The notes beneath the pieces were generated by a model, which was not told the origin of the DNA, ran no database searches, and saw only the letters and a program-made list of their open reading frames with translations. Source: an uncultured Acidimicrobiaceae bacterium (GTDB taxonomy: Bacteria > Actinomycetota > Acidimicrobiia > Spongiisociales > UBA5794). Taken from it: 64,000 nt of DNA. Below, piece by piece: positions 1-9,209 of the stretch. The stretch lies in assembly GCA_947259365.1 (NCBI GenBank), contig CAMYMC010000008.1:62001-126000 (forward strand). The letters are read 5' to 3'. Made by a program: the position numbers and the translations under genes. Each line of letters starts with the position of its first letter. The first letter of the stretch is position 1.

Positions 1-705
1 GTGGAGGACTGCGCCGACCCCGACCGGAACGAGGTGCTCCTTGTCGACACCGACCAGGCGCCCGACCGCAAGGGAGAGGATGCACGTATTGACCGAATGG
101 AAGAAGGTGTACTCGTCGTGGCTCTTCACCGTCGACAGCAGCAGCGAGGCGTTGCCATGGGACACCGACGTCTCGAAGAGCCCCTCGACCGCCTCGATGA
201 CGCCCGTCAGCTCGAACGTCCCCTGGCTCGCCATCGTGCCGGTGACGACCCTCAGCGCGTCGAGCGACCCGCGATACGAGGCACGCAGGCCTTCCATCGA
301 CGAGGAGGTCACGTCGCTGGCGGTGAGGAAGACCTCGTTGAGGAGGACCGTCCCGTCGGCGGGGAGGTCGTCGCTCAGCGCCCCGATGAACGCGGCGAGG
401 TCCAGGAGGTCCTGCGACGAGACCGGACGGATGAGCTTCACCGATTCGACGCCGCGCGCCTGCATCTCACGCATGAGGACGTGGTACTCGAGGGACGTAT
501 GGGGCAGCAGTGCCCGGTTGTGGTAATACGCGTTGTCGAGGACCGTGAGGACGACCTCGCCGTCGTCTCCGACGAGGTCGCCGGCGGCGTCGGTGGCGGA
601 CGCGATCGCCTCGTCAGTGAGCGGATGACCCACGGGGAAGAGTCCGACCTGGCGCACGAGCCGACGCAAGGCCTTGAGGAACGCCGCCGGGAGTCTCTCG
701 TTCAT
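1..705 (-). CDS. HD-GYP-like signalling protein, 3' part cut by the window edge
   Basis: The reading frame starts with ATG at 705 and stays open through base 1 (235 codons). Residues 1-100 form an alpha/beta region (LFPVGHPLT, then LLPHTSLEYH) that resembles the N-terminus of the HEAT protein just upstream. The region ending at the window edge reads SHDEYTFFHSVNTCILSLAVG and then VGVGAVLH, which matches the start of HD-GYP/HD phosphohydrolase domains. The final H would be the His of the HD pair, with the Asp lying outside the window. Such domains hydrolyse cyclic di-nucleotides or serve as sensors. The ATG overlaps the stop of the HEAT gene (ATGA), so translation is probably coupled. The HD-GYP assignment is strong by pattern but the catalytic core is not visible. 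Confidence 0.8.
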   Translation of the reverse strand, partial: MNERLPAAFLKALRRLVRQVGLFPVGHPLTDEAIASATDAAGDLVGDDGEVVLTVLDNAYYHNRALLPHTSLEYHVLMREMQARGVESVKLIRPVSSQDLLDLAAFIGALSDDLPADGTVLLNEVFLTASDVTSSSMEGLRASYRGSLDALRVVTGTMASQGTFELTGVIEAVEGLFETSVSHGNASLLLSTVKSHDEYTFFHSVNTCILSLAVGRLVGVDKEHLVPVGVGAVLH

Positions 706-2720
706 CTGGCCCTCCCCTGCAGTGCCTGGCGGGCGGCGTCGCGAACCGCTCGCGATCCGCCCTTCACGCTGAAGCGCTTCCGCGCCAGCCCCTCGACCGC
801 CCCGCGGGCTTCCGGTGTGTGCCGTCCCGCCAGGATCCCTACGACGGCGACCGCGACGTCGGAGCGGAGCCGGTCCGCCTCGATCTCCCGAACGAGCAGC
901 CGGTCGAGCTCTGCGGACTCGGTGGCGCGTATGAGCGCCGCCGCCGCGTTGCGAACTCGCTCGTTGGCGTCGGAGAGCGCCCGCACGAGCATCGGCGCCG
1001 CCCCGTCCCGCTGGATGCGGACAAGTCCGCGCAGCGCCTCTGCGCGGACCCGGTGGTCATCGTGGGAGATGAGCTGGCGCAGGGCCGGCGCCGCCTCCTG
1101 CTTGTTGGTCTTGGCGAGCACCGTGGCAAGGTTCCGCAGTACGAACCACGGCTGACCGGCGAGGTGCTGCTCCACTGCCTTCGGATCCGGCGTCGCCGCC
1201 CGCGCCAGGAGCGACGTCAACATCTTGCGAGCGTGCGCATCCTCCTCGCGGGCGAGCAGGTCGACGAGCGGGCCGATGATCGCGGGACCGATGACCTCGA
1301 CGAGGTGGAACGCATCCTCGGACGGTTCGGCGCCCTGCTCCTCCTCGAGGAGGAGCCGCAGCGTCTCACGGCCGGCGACACGCTCGAGGGCCTCCCGCAC
1401 CTCGGTGTCCCGTTCCGCCGCATAGGGTGGGTCGCGGAGGATGTCATCGAGAAGGTCGCGTCCCGGCTGCCACTCGCCGTCGCGGAGGTAGCGGGAGACC
1501 CGACCCGTCCACACCCGGAGCACCCGCCCGAAGCGCTCGTCGCGATCCTCGCACTCGAGGAGCCCCCGCAAGACGGTCGTGCCCATCAAATAGTCGTCGA
1601 TCGTCTTCGACATGACACCCCGGAGGCCGATGAGCATCTCCTGGGCGGCCGGTCGGTCTGTGGTCGCGCTGGCGAGCACCTCGCCGATGCGCGCCGCGAC
1701 GGCCTGGCGGGCGGACGCCACCGCGCTCGACGCGGTGAGCCCTTCGCCGGTCTCACCCGGCCTTCCGGCCTCGCTGCCGACGACGACCGCGTAGGCGTTG
1801 AGCGCCTCCTGACCCCGTGCGGTGAGCTCGGGGATGTAGTCGGCGAGGTCTGCACCGGAGAGTTGGTCGAGAAACAGCTGGTGCGCCGTGGACTCGGTAT
1901 CGGCGAGGATCGACTCGAGAACCATGAGCTGGGCCGGTCGTCGTAGATGGAAGAACGCCTCGAGGAACGTGCGGAAGCCCTTCCACGGGTCGGTCGCTCC
2001 CTCGCGCAGCGCGCCGGTGACCCGCTGGGCGTTCTCCGCGTACGGCGCGGCGTGCTCGTGGAGCTCGGCGAGCCCGGAGAGGAAGGACGCGACCTCGGGG
2101 TCGCTGACCGGTTGCCCGTCGGCGTCGGCACCGGCCTCGATCTCGACGCCGAGCAACGCTGCGACCTCGTCGGGCTCTGCGCCACGGTTGGCGGCTGCGG
2201 CCGCCGGCGAAAGCCCTTCGGCCTCGGCCATGAGCGCATCGAGGGTCCCTTCGGACCCGTCGTCCTCGCCGGAGAGCTCGGTGAGGACGAGCAGGCCGCG
2301 CTCGAACACCTCGATCCCGATCTCCCCGAGCTCGCTGGTGAGCGCGGAGATCCCTCCTTGCTGGCGGACATGTTCGTCGTCGAGCTCGACGACCTGGAAG
2401 AACGCGAGCAGGGCCTCCCCGCCGACCCCGCCCCGGATCCGCACCACTTCGACGTCGTGGAGGAAGAGCTCGCGGGCGAGCCGCTCGGACCCGTCGCGCC
2501 GGGTCGGGATGACCTCCTCGCCGTCGAGGAACGTCCCGGGGCCGACGATGACGACGAGCGGCGGATGGAGCTCTTCGGCGAGCAACTCGACGACCCTGGC
2601 GAACGCCGGCTGGCTCACCGGGTCCGGGTAGAGCGAGAACGTGGACCAGGCCGTGCCGAGGGCATCGAGGATCCGGAGGGAGAACTCGCCGGGCGGGTCG
2701 AAGTCGGCTCGGACCGCCAC
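702..2720 (-). CDS. HEAT-repeat protein with N-terminal sensor-like domain
   Basis: A 672-residue soluble protein. Residues about 1-115 (SLYPDPVSQ, LVVIVGPGTFLDGEEVIP, DVEVVRI) resemble the N-terminus of the HD-GYP-like protein encoded downstream. The middle is helical. Residues about 470-660 carry repeated helical pairs typical of HEAT/armadillo repeats, for example APALRQLISHDDHRVRAEAL and APMLVRALSDANERVRNAAA. HEAT repeats usually bind other proteins, and no catalytic motif is seen. The gene starts four bases after the response regulator stop and ends in an ATGA overlap with the next gene, so all three are likely one transcript. A scaffold or partner role for the regulator or the HD-GYP protein is an inference. 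Confidence 0.8.
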   Translation of the reverse strand: MAVRADFDPPGEFSLRILDALGTAWSTFSLYPDPVSQPAFARVVELLAEELHPPLVVIVGPGTFLDGEEVIPTRRDGSERLARELFLHDVEVVRIRGGVGGEALLAFFQVVELDDEHVRQQGGISALTSELGEIGIEVFERGLLVLTELSGEDDGSEGTLDALMAEAEGLSPAAAAANRGAEPDEVAALLGVEIEAGADADGQPVSDPEVASFLSGLAELHEHAAPYAENAQRVTGALREGATDPWKGFRTFLEAFFHLRRPAQLMVLESILADTESTAHQLFLDQLSGADLADYIPELTARGQEALNAYAVVVGSEAGRPGETGEGLTASSAVASARQAVAARIGEVLASATTDRPAAQEMLIGLRGVMSKTIDDYLMGTTVLRGLLECEDRDERFGRVLRVWTGRVSRYLRDGEWQPGRDLLDDILRDPPYAAERDTEVREALERVAGRETLRLLLEEEQGAEPSEDAFHLVEVIGPAIIGPLVDLLAREEDAHARKMLTSLLARAATPDPKAVEQHLAGQPWFVLRNLATVLAKTNKQEAAPALRQLISHDDHRVRAEALRGLVRIQRDGAAPMLVRALSDANERVRNAAAALIRATESAELDRLLVREIEADRLRSDVAVAVVGILAGRHTPEARGAVEGLARKRFSVKGGSRAVRDAARQALQGRAR

Positions 2721-2724
2721 AGCG

Positions 2725-3375
2725 TCACCCGATCGAGATCAAGTTCTCCCGGACCGCGTACAAGACGGCCTCGTTCCGGGAGTGGAGGCCGAGCTTGTCG
2801 AGGATATTCCGGATGTGGTTCTTGACCGTGTTCTCGCTGATGTAGAGCTCTTCGCCGATCTCACGGCTCGTCATGCCCCTGGCGACGAGCTGGAGCACCT
2901 CGATCTCGCGGCCGGTCAGGGTGGGCTTGCGGGCCTGGAGCAACTCCTGGTGGCGGAGCAGCTGGCGGCACACGTCGAAGAGCTTGCCGGCCATCACCGG
3001 GGAGATCGCGGCGCCTCCGTCCGCAACCGCCGCGATGGACTCCACGAGCTGGGGAAACGGCGTGTCCTTCACGACGTAGCCGCGCGCCCCCGCCTTGAGG
3101 GAGGCGAGCATGTCCTCCTCGGACTCACTGCCCGTGAGCAGCACGACGTGAGTCGCGGGCGCAACCGCAGAGATCTTCTCGACGACCTCGATGCCGGACA
3201 GACCCGGCATGAGGATGTCGAGCAGGACGAGGTCGGGGAGCAGCATCTCCGCCTCGGCCACCGCACCTTCCGCGGTATCGGCCTCACCCACGACGTCGAA
3301 ACCGGCGTCCTTGAGCGCCGAGATCAATCCTGCTCGGAACAGCGGTACATCGTCGACGACGAGCAGCTTCGTCAT
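2725..3375 (-). CDS. NarL/LuxR-family response regulator
   Basis: A 216-residue two-domain regulator. The receiver domain (about 1-120) has the acidic pair D8/D9, phospho-acceptor D53 in LVLLDILMPG, T81 and K103, so it looks able to be phosphorylated. The C-terminal LuxR-type helix-turn-helix (about 150-216) contains LTGREIEVLQLVARGMT and ISENTVKNHIRNILDKLGL. No histidine kinase gene is in the window, so the partner is unknown. The gene lies 27 bases after the hibernation factor and 4 bases before the HEAT protein gene, which suggests co-expression with both. Confidence 0.93.
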   Translation of the reverse strand: MTKLLVVDDVPLFRAGLISALKDAGFDVVGEADTAEGAVAEAEMLLPDLVLLDILMPGLSGIEVVEKISAVAPATHVVLLTGSESEEDMLASLKAGARGYVVKDTPFPQLVESIAAVADGGAAISPVMAGKLFDVCRQLLRHQELLQARKPTLTGREIEVLQLVARGMTSREIGEELYISENTVKNHIRNILDKLGLHSRNEAVLYAVRENLISIG

Positions 3376-3402
3376 TCGCGTCCGATCCGTCCTTGCGATC
3401 CG

Positions 3403-3948
3403 TTACTCGGGTTCGATCAGTCCCAATGATCCGTCACGCCGGTAGTAGAGGACGCAGTGCTTGCCGCTCTCGGCATCGAGGAAGAAGAAGAAATCGTGTC
3501 CCAGCATCTCCATCTCCAACACCGCCTCCTCAGGCGTCATCGGCCGCATCGCAAAGCGCTTCGTCCTCACGATCTCGCGACCTGCATCACCGTGTTCATC
3601 GGTGGCAGCCCTGACGGCATTGAGTTGTTTGTTGGAGGCCTTCCGGGACCTCTGGATCATCCGCTCCTTGAGGCGGCGGAGCTGACGCTCGTACTTGTCC
3701 ACGGCGATGTCGAGCGCGCTGCGATGGTCGGCCCCAACGCCTTCAGCGCGGACGGTGTGGCCCCGCGTCCGCGACGTGATCTCGACGAGGTAGCGGCCCG
3801 CGATCCGCGGGTTGTGACGCTCGACGAACTCGACGTCCGCGGTGGCGCTGTCGTCGAGGATCCGCGCAGCGTGCGAGACCTTCCGGATTGCGAGCGACCT
3901 GGCCCGCTCGTCGACCTGCATGTTCTTGCCGTGAACGCGAACCTCCAC
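3403..3948 (-). CDS. hpf: Ribosome hibernation promoting factor, long form
   Basis: Long-form HPF binds the 30S decoding region and dimerises 70S ribosomes into inactive 100S particles in slow growth. The N-terminal S30AE domain starts EVRVHGKNMQVDERARSLA. The C-terminal dimerisation domain includes RFAMRPMTPEEAVLEMEMLG and the aromatic run HDFFFFLDAES. The frame is open further upstream, but GTG at 3948 is preferred: it has AGAGGAG five bases upstream and gives 181 residues starting exactly at the family N-terminus. It is followed by the response regulator gene. In Actinobacteria hpf commonly lies near comF, as here. Confidence 0.93.
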   Translation of the reverse strand: MEVRVHGKNMQVDERARSLAIRKVSHAARILDDSATADVEFVERHNPRIAGRYLVEITSRTRGHTVRAEGVGADHRSALDIAVDKYERQLRRLKERMIQRSRKASNKQLNAVRAATDEHGDAGREIVRTKRFAMRPMTPEEAVLEMEMLGHDFFFFLDAESGKHCVLYYRRDGSLGLIEPE

Positions 3949-4055
3949 CGGGTCTCCTCTCCATGGCGAATGGGCCTGCCGGCAACGACACGACCCGCCC
4001 TCGCGCCGCGGCGGGACGGGTCGGGTGCCGATGTGGGATCGGACGCGTGTGCCTC

Positions 4056-4685
4056 TCAAGGGTGAACCACTGTCGGTGCGGTTTCACCGGTCTGCAGCCT
4101 CCCCAGAGGACGCCACGCTTGCAGAGCCAGTCTACCCGGAGCGGTGGCGACAAGGCCCGAGAGCGCCGGTACGCCGGTTGCTCTCGCGGCGGCGAGAAGG
4201 GTCGAGCCGGTCGTGACGACATCGTCGACGAGCACGGAGCCGGGAGGGACGCCAGCGACGACGCGGAAGCGAGGCTCGTCGCGCGCCTCCGGTGGCCTCG
4301 TGGCGTGACGAGGCCACCAGAGGCCGGGGCGAAGGGCGTCGACGACCTCGGTTCCGGTGAGGCGAGCCACGGCGGCGGCGAGACGGCGCGCCGGGTCGAT
4401 GCCGAACCGCACCCGGCGCAACGACGCCCGCGGCACCGGCACGAGCGCCGGCGTGTGCGGCGCGACCCGGGCGGCCATGGCTGGCGCCAGCGCGGGCACC
4501 GCTCCCTCGATGCCCCGGTACTTGAGGTTGTGAACGAGCCGGCGGGCCGCATCCCGATGGAGGAGACCGGAGCGGATGACGAGCCCCGTCGCCGTCACGA
4601 CGTCGCGCCCCGGGGTGAGGGTGCCGGTGCACGACGTGCACAACGGCGCCACCCCGAGTCGCCCGCACGCGGCGCAGCCGATCAT
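4056..4685 (-). CDS. comF: ComF family phosphoribosyltransferase-like protein
   Basis: A 209-residue protein with an N-terminal zinc-finger-like CAACGRLGVAPLCTSC and a C-terminal phosphoribosyltransferase fold. The PRPP-binding loop is present as SVLVDDVVTTGSTLLAA, preceded by ALVPVPRASLRRVRFG. ComF proteins act in DNA uptake in naturally competent bacteria, but the family is widespread in species where no competence is known and its reaction is unclear. No other competence gene is visible here. It is read toward hpf, with about 107 bases before the hpf start. Confidence 0.9.
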   Translation of the reverse strand: MIGCAACGRLGVAPLCTSCTGTLTPGRDVVTATGLVIRSGLLHRDAARRLVHNLKYRGIEGAVPALAPAMAARVAPHTPALVPVPRASLRRVRFGIDPARRLAAAVARLTGTEVVDALRPGLWWPRHATRPPEARDEPRFRVVAGVPPGSVLVDDVVTTGSTLLAAARATGVPALSGLVATAPGRLALQAWRPLGRLQTGETAPTVVHP

Positions 4686-4821
4686 CGCACCACCGTATGG
4701 CGGACCTGCGACATCCCCGCTGCGCGCTAGTCACCTCGCGACCCGCACAAATAGTGGGGACACAACCACCCAGCGTGACCTATCGTGGAAAGGGGCTCAG
4801 ACGAAGGAAGGACCCGGTCCG

Positions 4822-6690
4822 ATGGCGATCGACGTCGCAGTTGCACGAGAGCGCGACCGGAGGAGGCGGCTGCGGCGAATCGCGTTCATCCTCACCCCGA
4901 TCGCGGCGTGGCTGTGGTGGCGGATCGCCAACGGCAGGCCGGTCTCACCCGGGTTCCCCGACCTGCCTCCCGAAGCGGTGTTCTGGCTCCCCGGCGTCCT
5001 TCTCATCCTCCTCCTCGGCGTCGTGTTCATCGTGCCGATGCTCGGCAACGGCCGCTCCCCGCACACGATCTACCTCCCGGAGCAGCTCGAGGTGGGCTTC
5101 GACGACGTCAAAGGCCTCGGCGGGGTCGTCGCCGAGGTGCGCCACACCCTCGGAGTGTTTCTCAACCACAAGCAATTCCGCTCGGAGATGGGCGGCAATC
5201 CGCGCCGCGGCGTCCTCTTCGAGGGCCCGCCCGGGACCGGGAAGACCCATGCCGCCAAGGCAATGGCGAAAGAGGCGGGCGTCCCGTTCCTCTTCGTCTC
5301 CTCTACGGCGTTCCAGTCGATGTGGTACGGGGCAACGGCGCGCAAGATTCGCGCCTTCTTCCGCCAGCTCCGCAAGGTGGCCCGGCGGGAGGGTGGCGCT
5401 ATCGGATTCATCGAGGAGATCGACGCCATCGGCGTCAAGCGCGGTGGGATGTCGGCGTCCACCGTTTCGCCGGCGCCCGGTGGTGGGAGCGACGGCGCGG
5501 TCACCGTCGACAACGCCGGCGTCTCTCAGGGGATCGGCGGCGTCGTCAACGAGCTACTCGTCCAGATGCAGAGCTTCGACGAGCCCACCCGGCTCAACAA
5601 GATCCGGGACGGTCTCGTCCGTTTCGCCAACCGGTATCTGCCGCCCCACCGCCACTTCAAGACGACGACACCGCCGTTCGCGAACGTCCTCCTCATCGGG
5701 GCCACGAATCGGGCGGATTCGCTCGACCCGGCGCTGCTGCGGCCGGGCCGATTCGACCGCATCCTCCATTTCGGCCTGCCGAGCCGGCGCGACCGGCGCG
5801 AGCTCATCGACTACTTCCTCGCCCGCAAGGCGCACACGGGCGAACTCGACCTGGACGAGTCCCGGGACGGGCTCGCGGCAACGACGATGGGCTACTCGCC
5901 GGCATCGCTGGAGCGGCTCTTCGACGAGGCCCTCCTCGTTGCGCTTCGCGCCGGGAGGAAGGCCCTCACCAGACGCGACCTGCGTCGGGCGCAGATGGAG
6001 GTCGAGATCGGGCTCCCCAACCCCGTCGACTACCCCGTTGACGAGCGGAACACGATCGCCACCCACGAGGCCGGCCACGCCGTCGTCGCCTATCTCGCCG
6101 GCGCCGGCCGGAAGCTCGAGGTGCTCTCGATCATCAAGCGGAGAGACTCGCTCGGGCTCCTCGCCCATCGCGACGAGGAAGAGCGCTACACGAAACGGGC
6201 GAGCGAGATGAAAGCGATGCTCCAGATCTCATTCGGCGGAATGGTGGCCGAGGAGGTCTTCTTCGGCGAGTCGGGGACCGGACCTGCGGGTGACCTCGCC
6301 GCAGCGACGCGCCTCGCCGTCGACATGATCGGCTCCTACGGCCTCGGCGACTCTCTCATCTCGTTCCGTAGCCTCGACGCCGGTGTCATGGGCGGAAACC
6401 TCGTGGCGAAGGTGCTCGCCGACGGACGGTCGCGCAAGGCCGTCGACATGCTCCTCGCCGACGCCAAGCACGAGGCGACGCGACTCATCGTCGACCACCG
6501 CTACCTCGTCGAAGCACTCCGCGACGCGCTCCTGGAGCGGGAGGAACTCGTCGAGGATGAGATCCTCGACGTCCTCCGCAGCGCCGAGACGGATGCGCTG
6601 AGCGAGGACAGGGTCCTCGTCGATCTCCGCAAGGGCCCTGCCAGGCTTGCCGACCGCCGCGGCACCGCCATCGAGCTCGTCGAAGACTGA
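4822..6690 (+). CDS. FtsH-like membrane AAA protease, divergent
   Basis: A 622-residue protein with two N-terminal membrane segments (about 20-34 and 53-74), an AAA module and a zinc metalloprotease domain. Walker A is GPPGTGKT (135-142). The zinc site HEAGH is at 415-419 and a third-ligand Asp near D491 lies in GPAGDLAAATRLAVDMI, so proteolysis looks intact. Arg-finger region: ATNRADSLDPALLRPGRFDR. Oddities: Walker B reads GFIEEID, with Glu at residue 198 where FtsH has Asp. An insertion of roughly 50-70 residues (about 208-285) separates Walker B from the second region of homology. The pore loop is MWYG rather than MFVG. ATG at 4822 is chosen for the AAGGAAGGA upstream and the start of the first membrane segment. 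It may be an FtsH paralogue rather than the housekeeping enzyme. Confidence 0.88.
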   Translation: MAIDVAVARERDRRRRLRRIAFILTPIAAWLWWRIANGRPVSPGFPDLPPEAVFWLPGVLLILLLGVVFIVPMLGNGRSPHTIYLPEQLEVGFDDVKGLGGVVAEVRHTLGVFLNHKQFRSEMGGNPRRGVLFEGPPGTGKTHAAKAMAKEAGVPFLFVSSTAFQSMWYGATARKIRAFFRQLRKVARREGGAIGFIEEIDAIGVKRGGMSASTVSPAPGGGSDGAVTVDNAGVSQGIGGVVNELLVQMQSFDEPTRLNKIRDGLVRFANRYLPPHRHFKTTTPPFANVLLIGATNRADSLDPALLRPGRFDRILHFGLPSRRDRRELIDYFLARKAHTGELDLDESRDGLAATTMGYSPASLERLFDEALLVALRAGRKALTRRDLRRAQMEVEIGLPNPVDYPVDERNTIATHEAGHAVVAYLAGAGRKLEVLSIIKRRDSLGLLAHRDEEERYTKRASEMKAMLQISFGGMVAEEVFFGESGTGPAGDLAAATRLAVDMIGSYGLGDSLISFRSLDAGVMGGNLVAKVLADGRSRKAVDMLLADAKHEATRLIVDHRYLVEALRDALLEREELVEDEILDVLRSAETDALSEDRVLVDLRKGPARLADRRGTAIELVED

Positions 6691-6743
6691 GCGCTCCGGG
6701 CAGCGGGACGGCCGCGGCCGGCGAATCCGGCCCCGGGCGCCGG

Positions 6744-7991
6744 CTACGTCCCGTCCTGCCAGCTCGCCAGGTAACGCTCCTGTTCGTCGGTCAGGACCTC
6801 GAGCCCGCCTCCCATCGCCTCGAGCTTGAGTCGAGCGACCTCCCGGTCGAGATCGGCCGGAAGCACGTGCACCGCCGGCTCGAGATCGTCCCCACTGTCG
6901 ACGATCCACTCTGCGGCCAGGGCCTGATTGGCGAACGACATGTCCATGACGTCGGCGGGATGGCCCTCGGCGGCGCCGAGGTTCACGAGCCTGCCCTCGG
7001 CCACGACGAGGAGCCGACGCCCGTCCGGAAGCGTGTACTCCTCGAGGCTCTCCCGCAGGCGGCGCCTGCTCACCGCCATGCGGTCGAGGGCGCCGAGGTC
7101 GAGCTCGACGTCGAAGTGCCCGGCATTCGCCAGGATCGAGCCGTCCTTCATCTCGGCGAAGTGCTCCTCGCGAAACACGTGGATGTTCCCGGTGGCGGTG
7201 ATGAACACGTCCCCCTCACGGGCTGCAGCTCGACCGTCGCGGACGCGGTGGCCGTTCATCGCAGCCGACACGGCGCGGATCGGGTCGACCTCCATGACGA
7301 CGACGTTCGCTCCGAGGCCCTTCGCTCGCTCCGCGATCCCCCACCCGCAGTCGCCGTACCCGGCGACGACGACAGTGCGACCTGCGAACAGGATGTTGGC
7401 GGCGCGCAGGATCCCGTCGAGCGACGACTGGCCCGTGCCGTGGCGGTTGTCGAAGAGGTGCTTCGTCGCCGAGTCGTTGACCGCGACGACCGGGTATCGG
7501 AGCACCCCGTCGGCGGCCATGGCCCGCAGCCGGATGACGCCCGTCGTCGTCTCCTCGAGCCCGCCGATGATGGGAGCGTCGCCACGCTCCTTGTGGAGGA
7601 CGGTGGTCATGTCCGCCCCGTCGTCGAAGACGATGTCGGGACCGGCGTCGATGACCGAGTGGATGTGCTCGTAGAACGTCTCCGCCGACTCACCGCGCAC
7701 CGCGAAGACCGGGATGCCGCCGTCGACGAGGGCCGCGGCAACGTCGTCCTGGGTCGAGAGCGGGTTGGAGGCGCACAGCGCCACCTCGGCGCCCCCCGCC
7801 CGCAGCGCGAGCATGAGGTTGGCGGTCTCCGACGTGACGTGCATGCAAGCCCCGACCGTGATCCCCTCGAGCGGGCGCTCCTTCTCGAACCGGTCCCGGA
7901 TGGCGGCGAGGACGTTCATGCGGCGTCCGGCCCACTCGATTCGCCTGTGGCCGGTCTCGGCGAGGCCGAGATCGGCGATGTCGTAGTCCAC
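6744..7991 (-). CDS. ahcY: Adenosylhomocysteinase
   Basis: Hydrolyses S-adenosylhomocysteine to adenosine and homocysteine, clearing the product of SAM-dependent methylation. The 415-residue protein is the short form lacking the C-terminal tail of eukaryotic-type enzymes. Visible signatures are [20 protein letters not shown], the substrate/NAD region [18 protein letters not shown], and the NAD-binding glycine loop [15 protein letters not shown]. The GTG start at 7991 has a strong AGGAGGAG upstream. It is the last gene of the manB - Trm112-like - isomerase group, 16 bases after the isomerase. The same neighbourhood is familiar in other Actinobacteria. Confidence 0.96.
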   Translation of the reverse strand: MDYDIADLGLAETGHRRIEWAGRRMNVLAAIRDRFEKERPLEGITVGACMHVTSETANLMLALRAGGAEVALCASNPLSTQDDVAAALVDGGIPVFAVRGESAETFYEHIHSVIDAGPDIVFDDGADMTTVLHKERGDAPIIGGLEETTTGVIRLRAMAADGVLRYPVVAVNDSATKHLFDNRHGTGQSSLDGILRAANILFAGRTVVVAGYGDCGWGIAERAKGLGANVVVMEVDPIRAVSAAMNGHRVRDGRAAAREGDVFITATGNIHVFREEHFAEMKDGSILANAGHFDVELDLGALDRMAVSRRRLRESLEEYTLPDGRRLLVVAEGRLVNLGAAEGHPADVMDMSFANQALAAEWIVDSGDDLEPAVHVLPADLDREVARLKLEAMGGGLEVLTDEQERYLASWQDGT

Positions 7992-8007
7992 TTGGCTCCT
8001 CCTGCTC

Positions 8008-9018
8008 TCAGGCCCGTCCGAGGCGTTGCTTGAATCCTTCCAGGAGGTCGATGCGAGCGGCGTCGACCCCGGCTATGTCGGCGAGGTGAACCGACGTCAC
8101 GTCGCCGACGACGCCCAGGCTGAAGAACCGCTCCAGCGGGGACGTCCCCTGGGCGACGACGTCCCCCACCACGGGCACCCTCCCGTCGATCACCTCCGCG
8201 GTCAGCGCCATGCGGCGTTCGACGGCGGCCGAGCCGCCCGGGTCTCGCAGCATCACCACACCGATGGCGCGTTCACCGAGCTCAGGCAGCGCCCCCCAAC
8301 TCTCGAGCTCGTTGTGGTCGAGTTCGGGGACCTCCCCAGCGTAGGCCGGCATTTTGGCGTTCTCGTTGATCTGGGTCTTCCACCTCACGGCGGCGCCGGA
8401 CGCCACGCCGTGGCCGCCGTAGATGACAGCGATTCTGCCGAAGAGGGCGTCGGCGAGGTCGCGGCCGAGCGTAGCCGCCGGTCCCGAGCCGCCGTCGAGC
8501 AGGCCGTCGACGAGCTCGCTTGTCCGGCTCAGGTCGGCCTCGATGTCGTAGCCCGATTCCAGCACGGCGTGGAGCATCCTGGCCACGACCCCTCCCTGGA
8601 GCGCGACGGCTGCCCGGGGCTGGAGGCCTCCGGCAAAGAGGGCAACCGGCGCGCCGTCGGCCGACGCTCGTTCGGCGAGGGCCCCGCCCGTCGTCACCGC
8701 GATGTACTGGAGCCCGGCGTCGGTTGCCGCGTCGACGGCCGAGAGCGTCTCCTCGGTGTTGCCCGAGTACGAGACCGCCACGACGAGAGCTCCCCTCCCC
8801 GCCGCCCATGACGGGATGCCGTAGGTGCCGTGGGGGAACACCGCCGCACCCGGGGCACTGAGCGCACCCACCCGCGCCGCCATCCCCGAACCCCCCATCC
8901 CGGCGACGACGACCACACCGGCCGGCGGGACGGCCGGGAGGTCGACCGCGGCGGCCTCGCGGAGCTGGTCACCAGTCCCGTAGACGTGATCCATCATCGG
9001 CATTCCGGTTCCGCCCAT
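8008..9018 (-). CDS. Bifunctional phosphoglucose/phosphomannose isomerase (SIS domain)
   Basis: Interconverts aldose and fructose 6-phosphates, here most likely feeding mannose 6-phosphate into GDP-mannose and glycan synthesis. SIS-domain signatures: [12 protein letters not shown] near the N-terminus, [13 protein letters not shown] for phosphate binding, and the C-terminal catalytic stretch [20 protein letters not shown]. The start is ATG at 9018, which shares one base with the TGA of the Trm112-like gene (TGATG), giving 336 residues. ATG 15 bases downstream (MPMMDHV) is an alternative. Confidence 0.9.
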   Translation of the reverse strand: MGGTGMPMMDHVYGTGDQLREAAAVDLPAVPPAGVVVVAGMGGSGMAARVGALSAPGAAVFPHGTYGIPSWAAGRGALVVAVSYSGNTEETLSAVDAATDAGLQYIAVTTGGALAERASADGAPVALFAGGLQPRAAVALQGGVVARMLHAVLESGYDIEADLSRTSELVDGLLDGGSGPAATLGRDLADALFGRIAVIYGGHGVASGAAVRWKTQINENAKMPAYAGEVPELDHNELESWGALPELGERAIGVVMLRDPGGSAAVERRMALTAEVIDGRVPVVGDVVAQGTSPLERFFSLGVVGDVTSVHLADIAGVDAARIDLLEGFKQRLGRA

Positions 9019-9209
9019 CACTCGTCGAGCCCGCCGCCGCCAGGAATCACCTCGTCCTCGAGCATGATCGGTATGCCGTCCTCGACGGGGTACGCCACCC
9101 CGCAGTCGTCGCACACGAGCGACGGCGGCTCGAGGCGCTCGCTCAAGCTCCCGGTGCAGATGATGCACTGCATGATCTCGATGAGGCCCTCCGGTAGCAG
9201 CTCACTCAT
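9018..9209 (-). CDS. Trm112-like zinc-binding protein
   Basis: A 63-residue protein with two CxxC pairs, CIICTGSLSERL and CDDCGVAYPVEDGIPIML, matching the Trm112/YcaR family. Members act as small activating partners of methyltransferases or have unknown roles. The start is ATG at 9209, which overlaps the manB stop (ATGA) and has AAGGAG in the end of manB. The stop overlaps the isomerase start. Tight coupling between manB and the isomerase is typical for this family in Actinobacteria. Confidence 0.88.
   Translation of the reverse strand: MSELLPEGLIEIMQCIICTGSLSERLEPPSLVCDDCGVAYPVEDGIPIMLEDEVIPGGGGLDE

Noticed and set aside
7992..8010. SAH riboswitch upstream of ahcY.
   Set aside because: Only 16 bases separate ahcY from the isomerase gene, too little for an aptamer.
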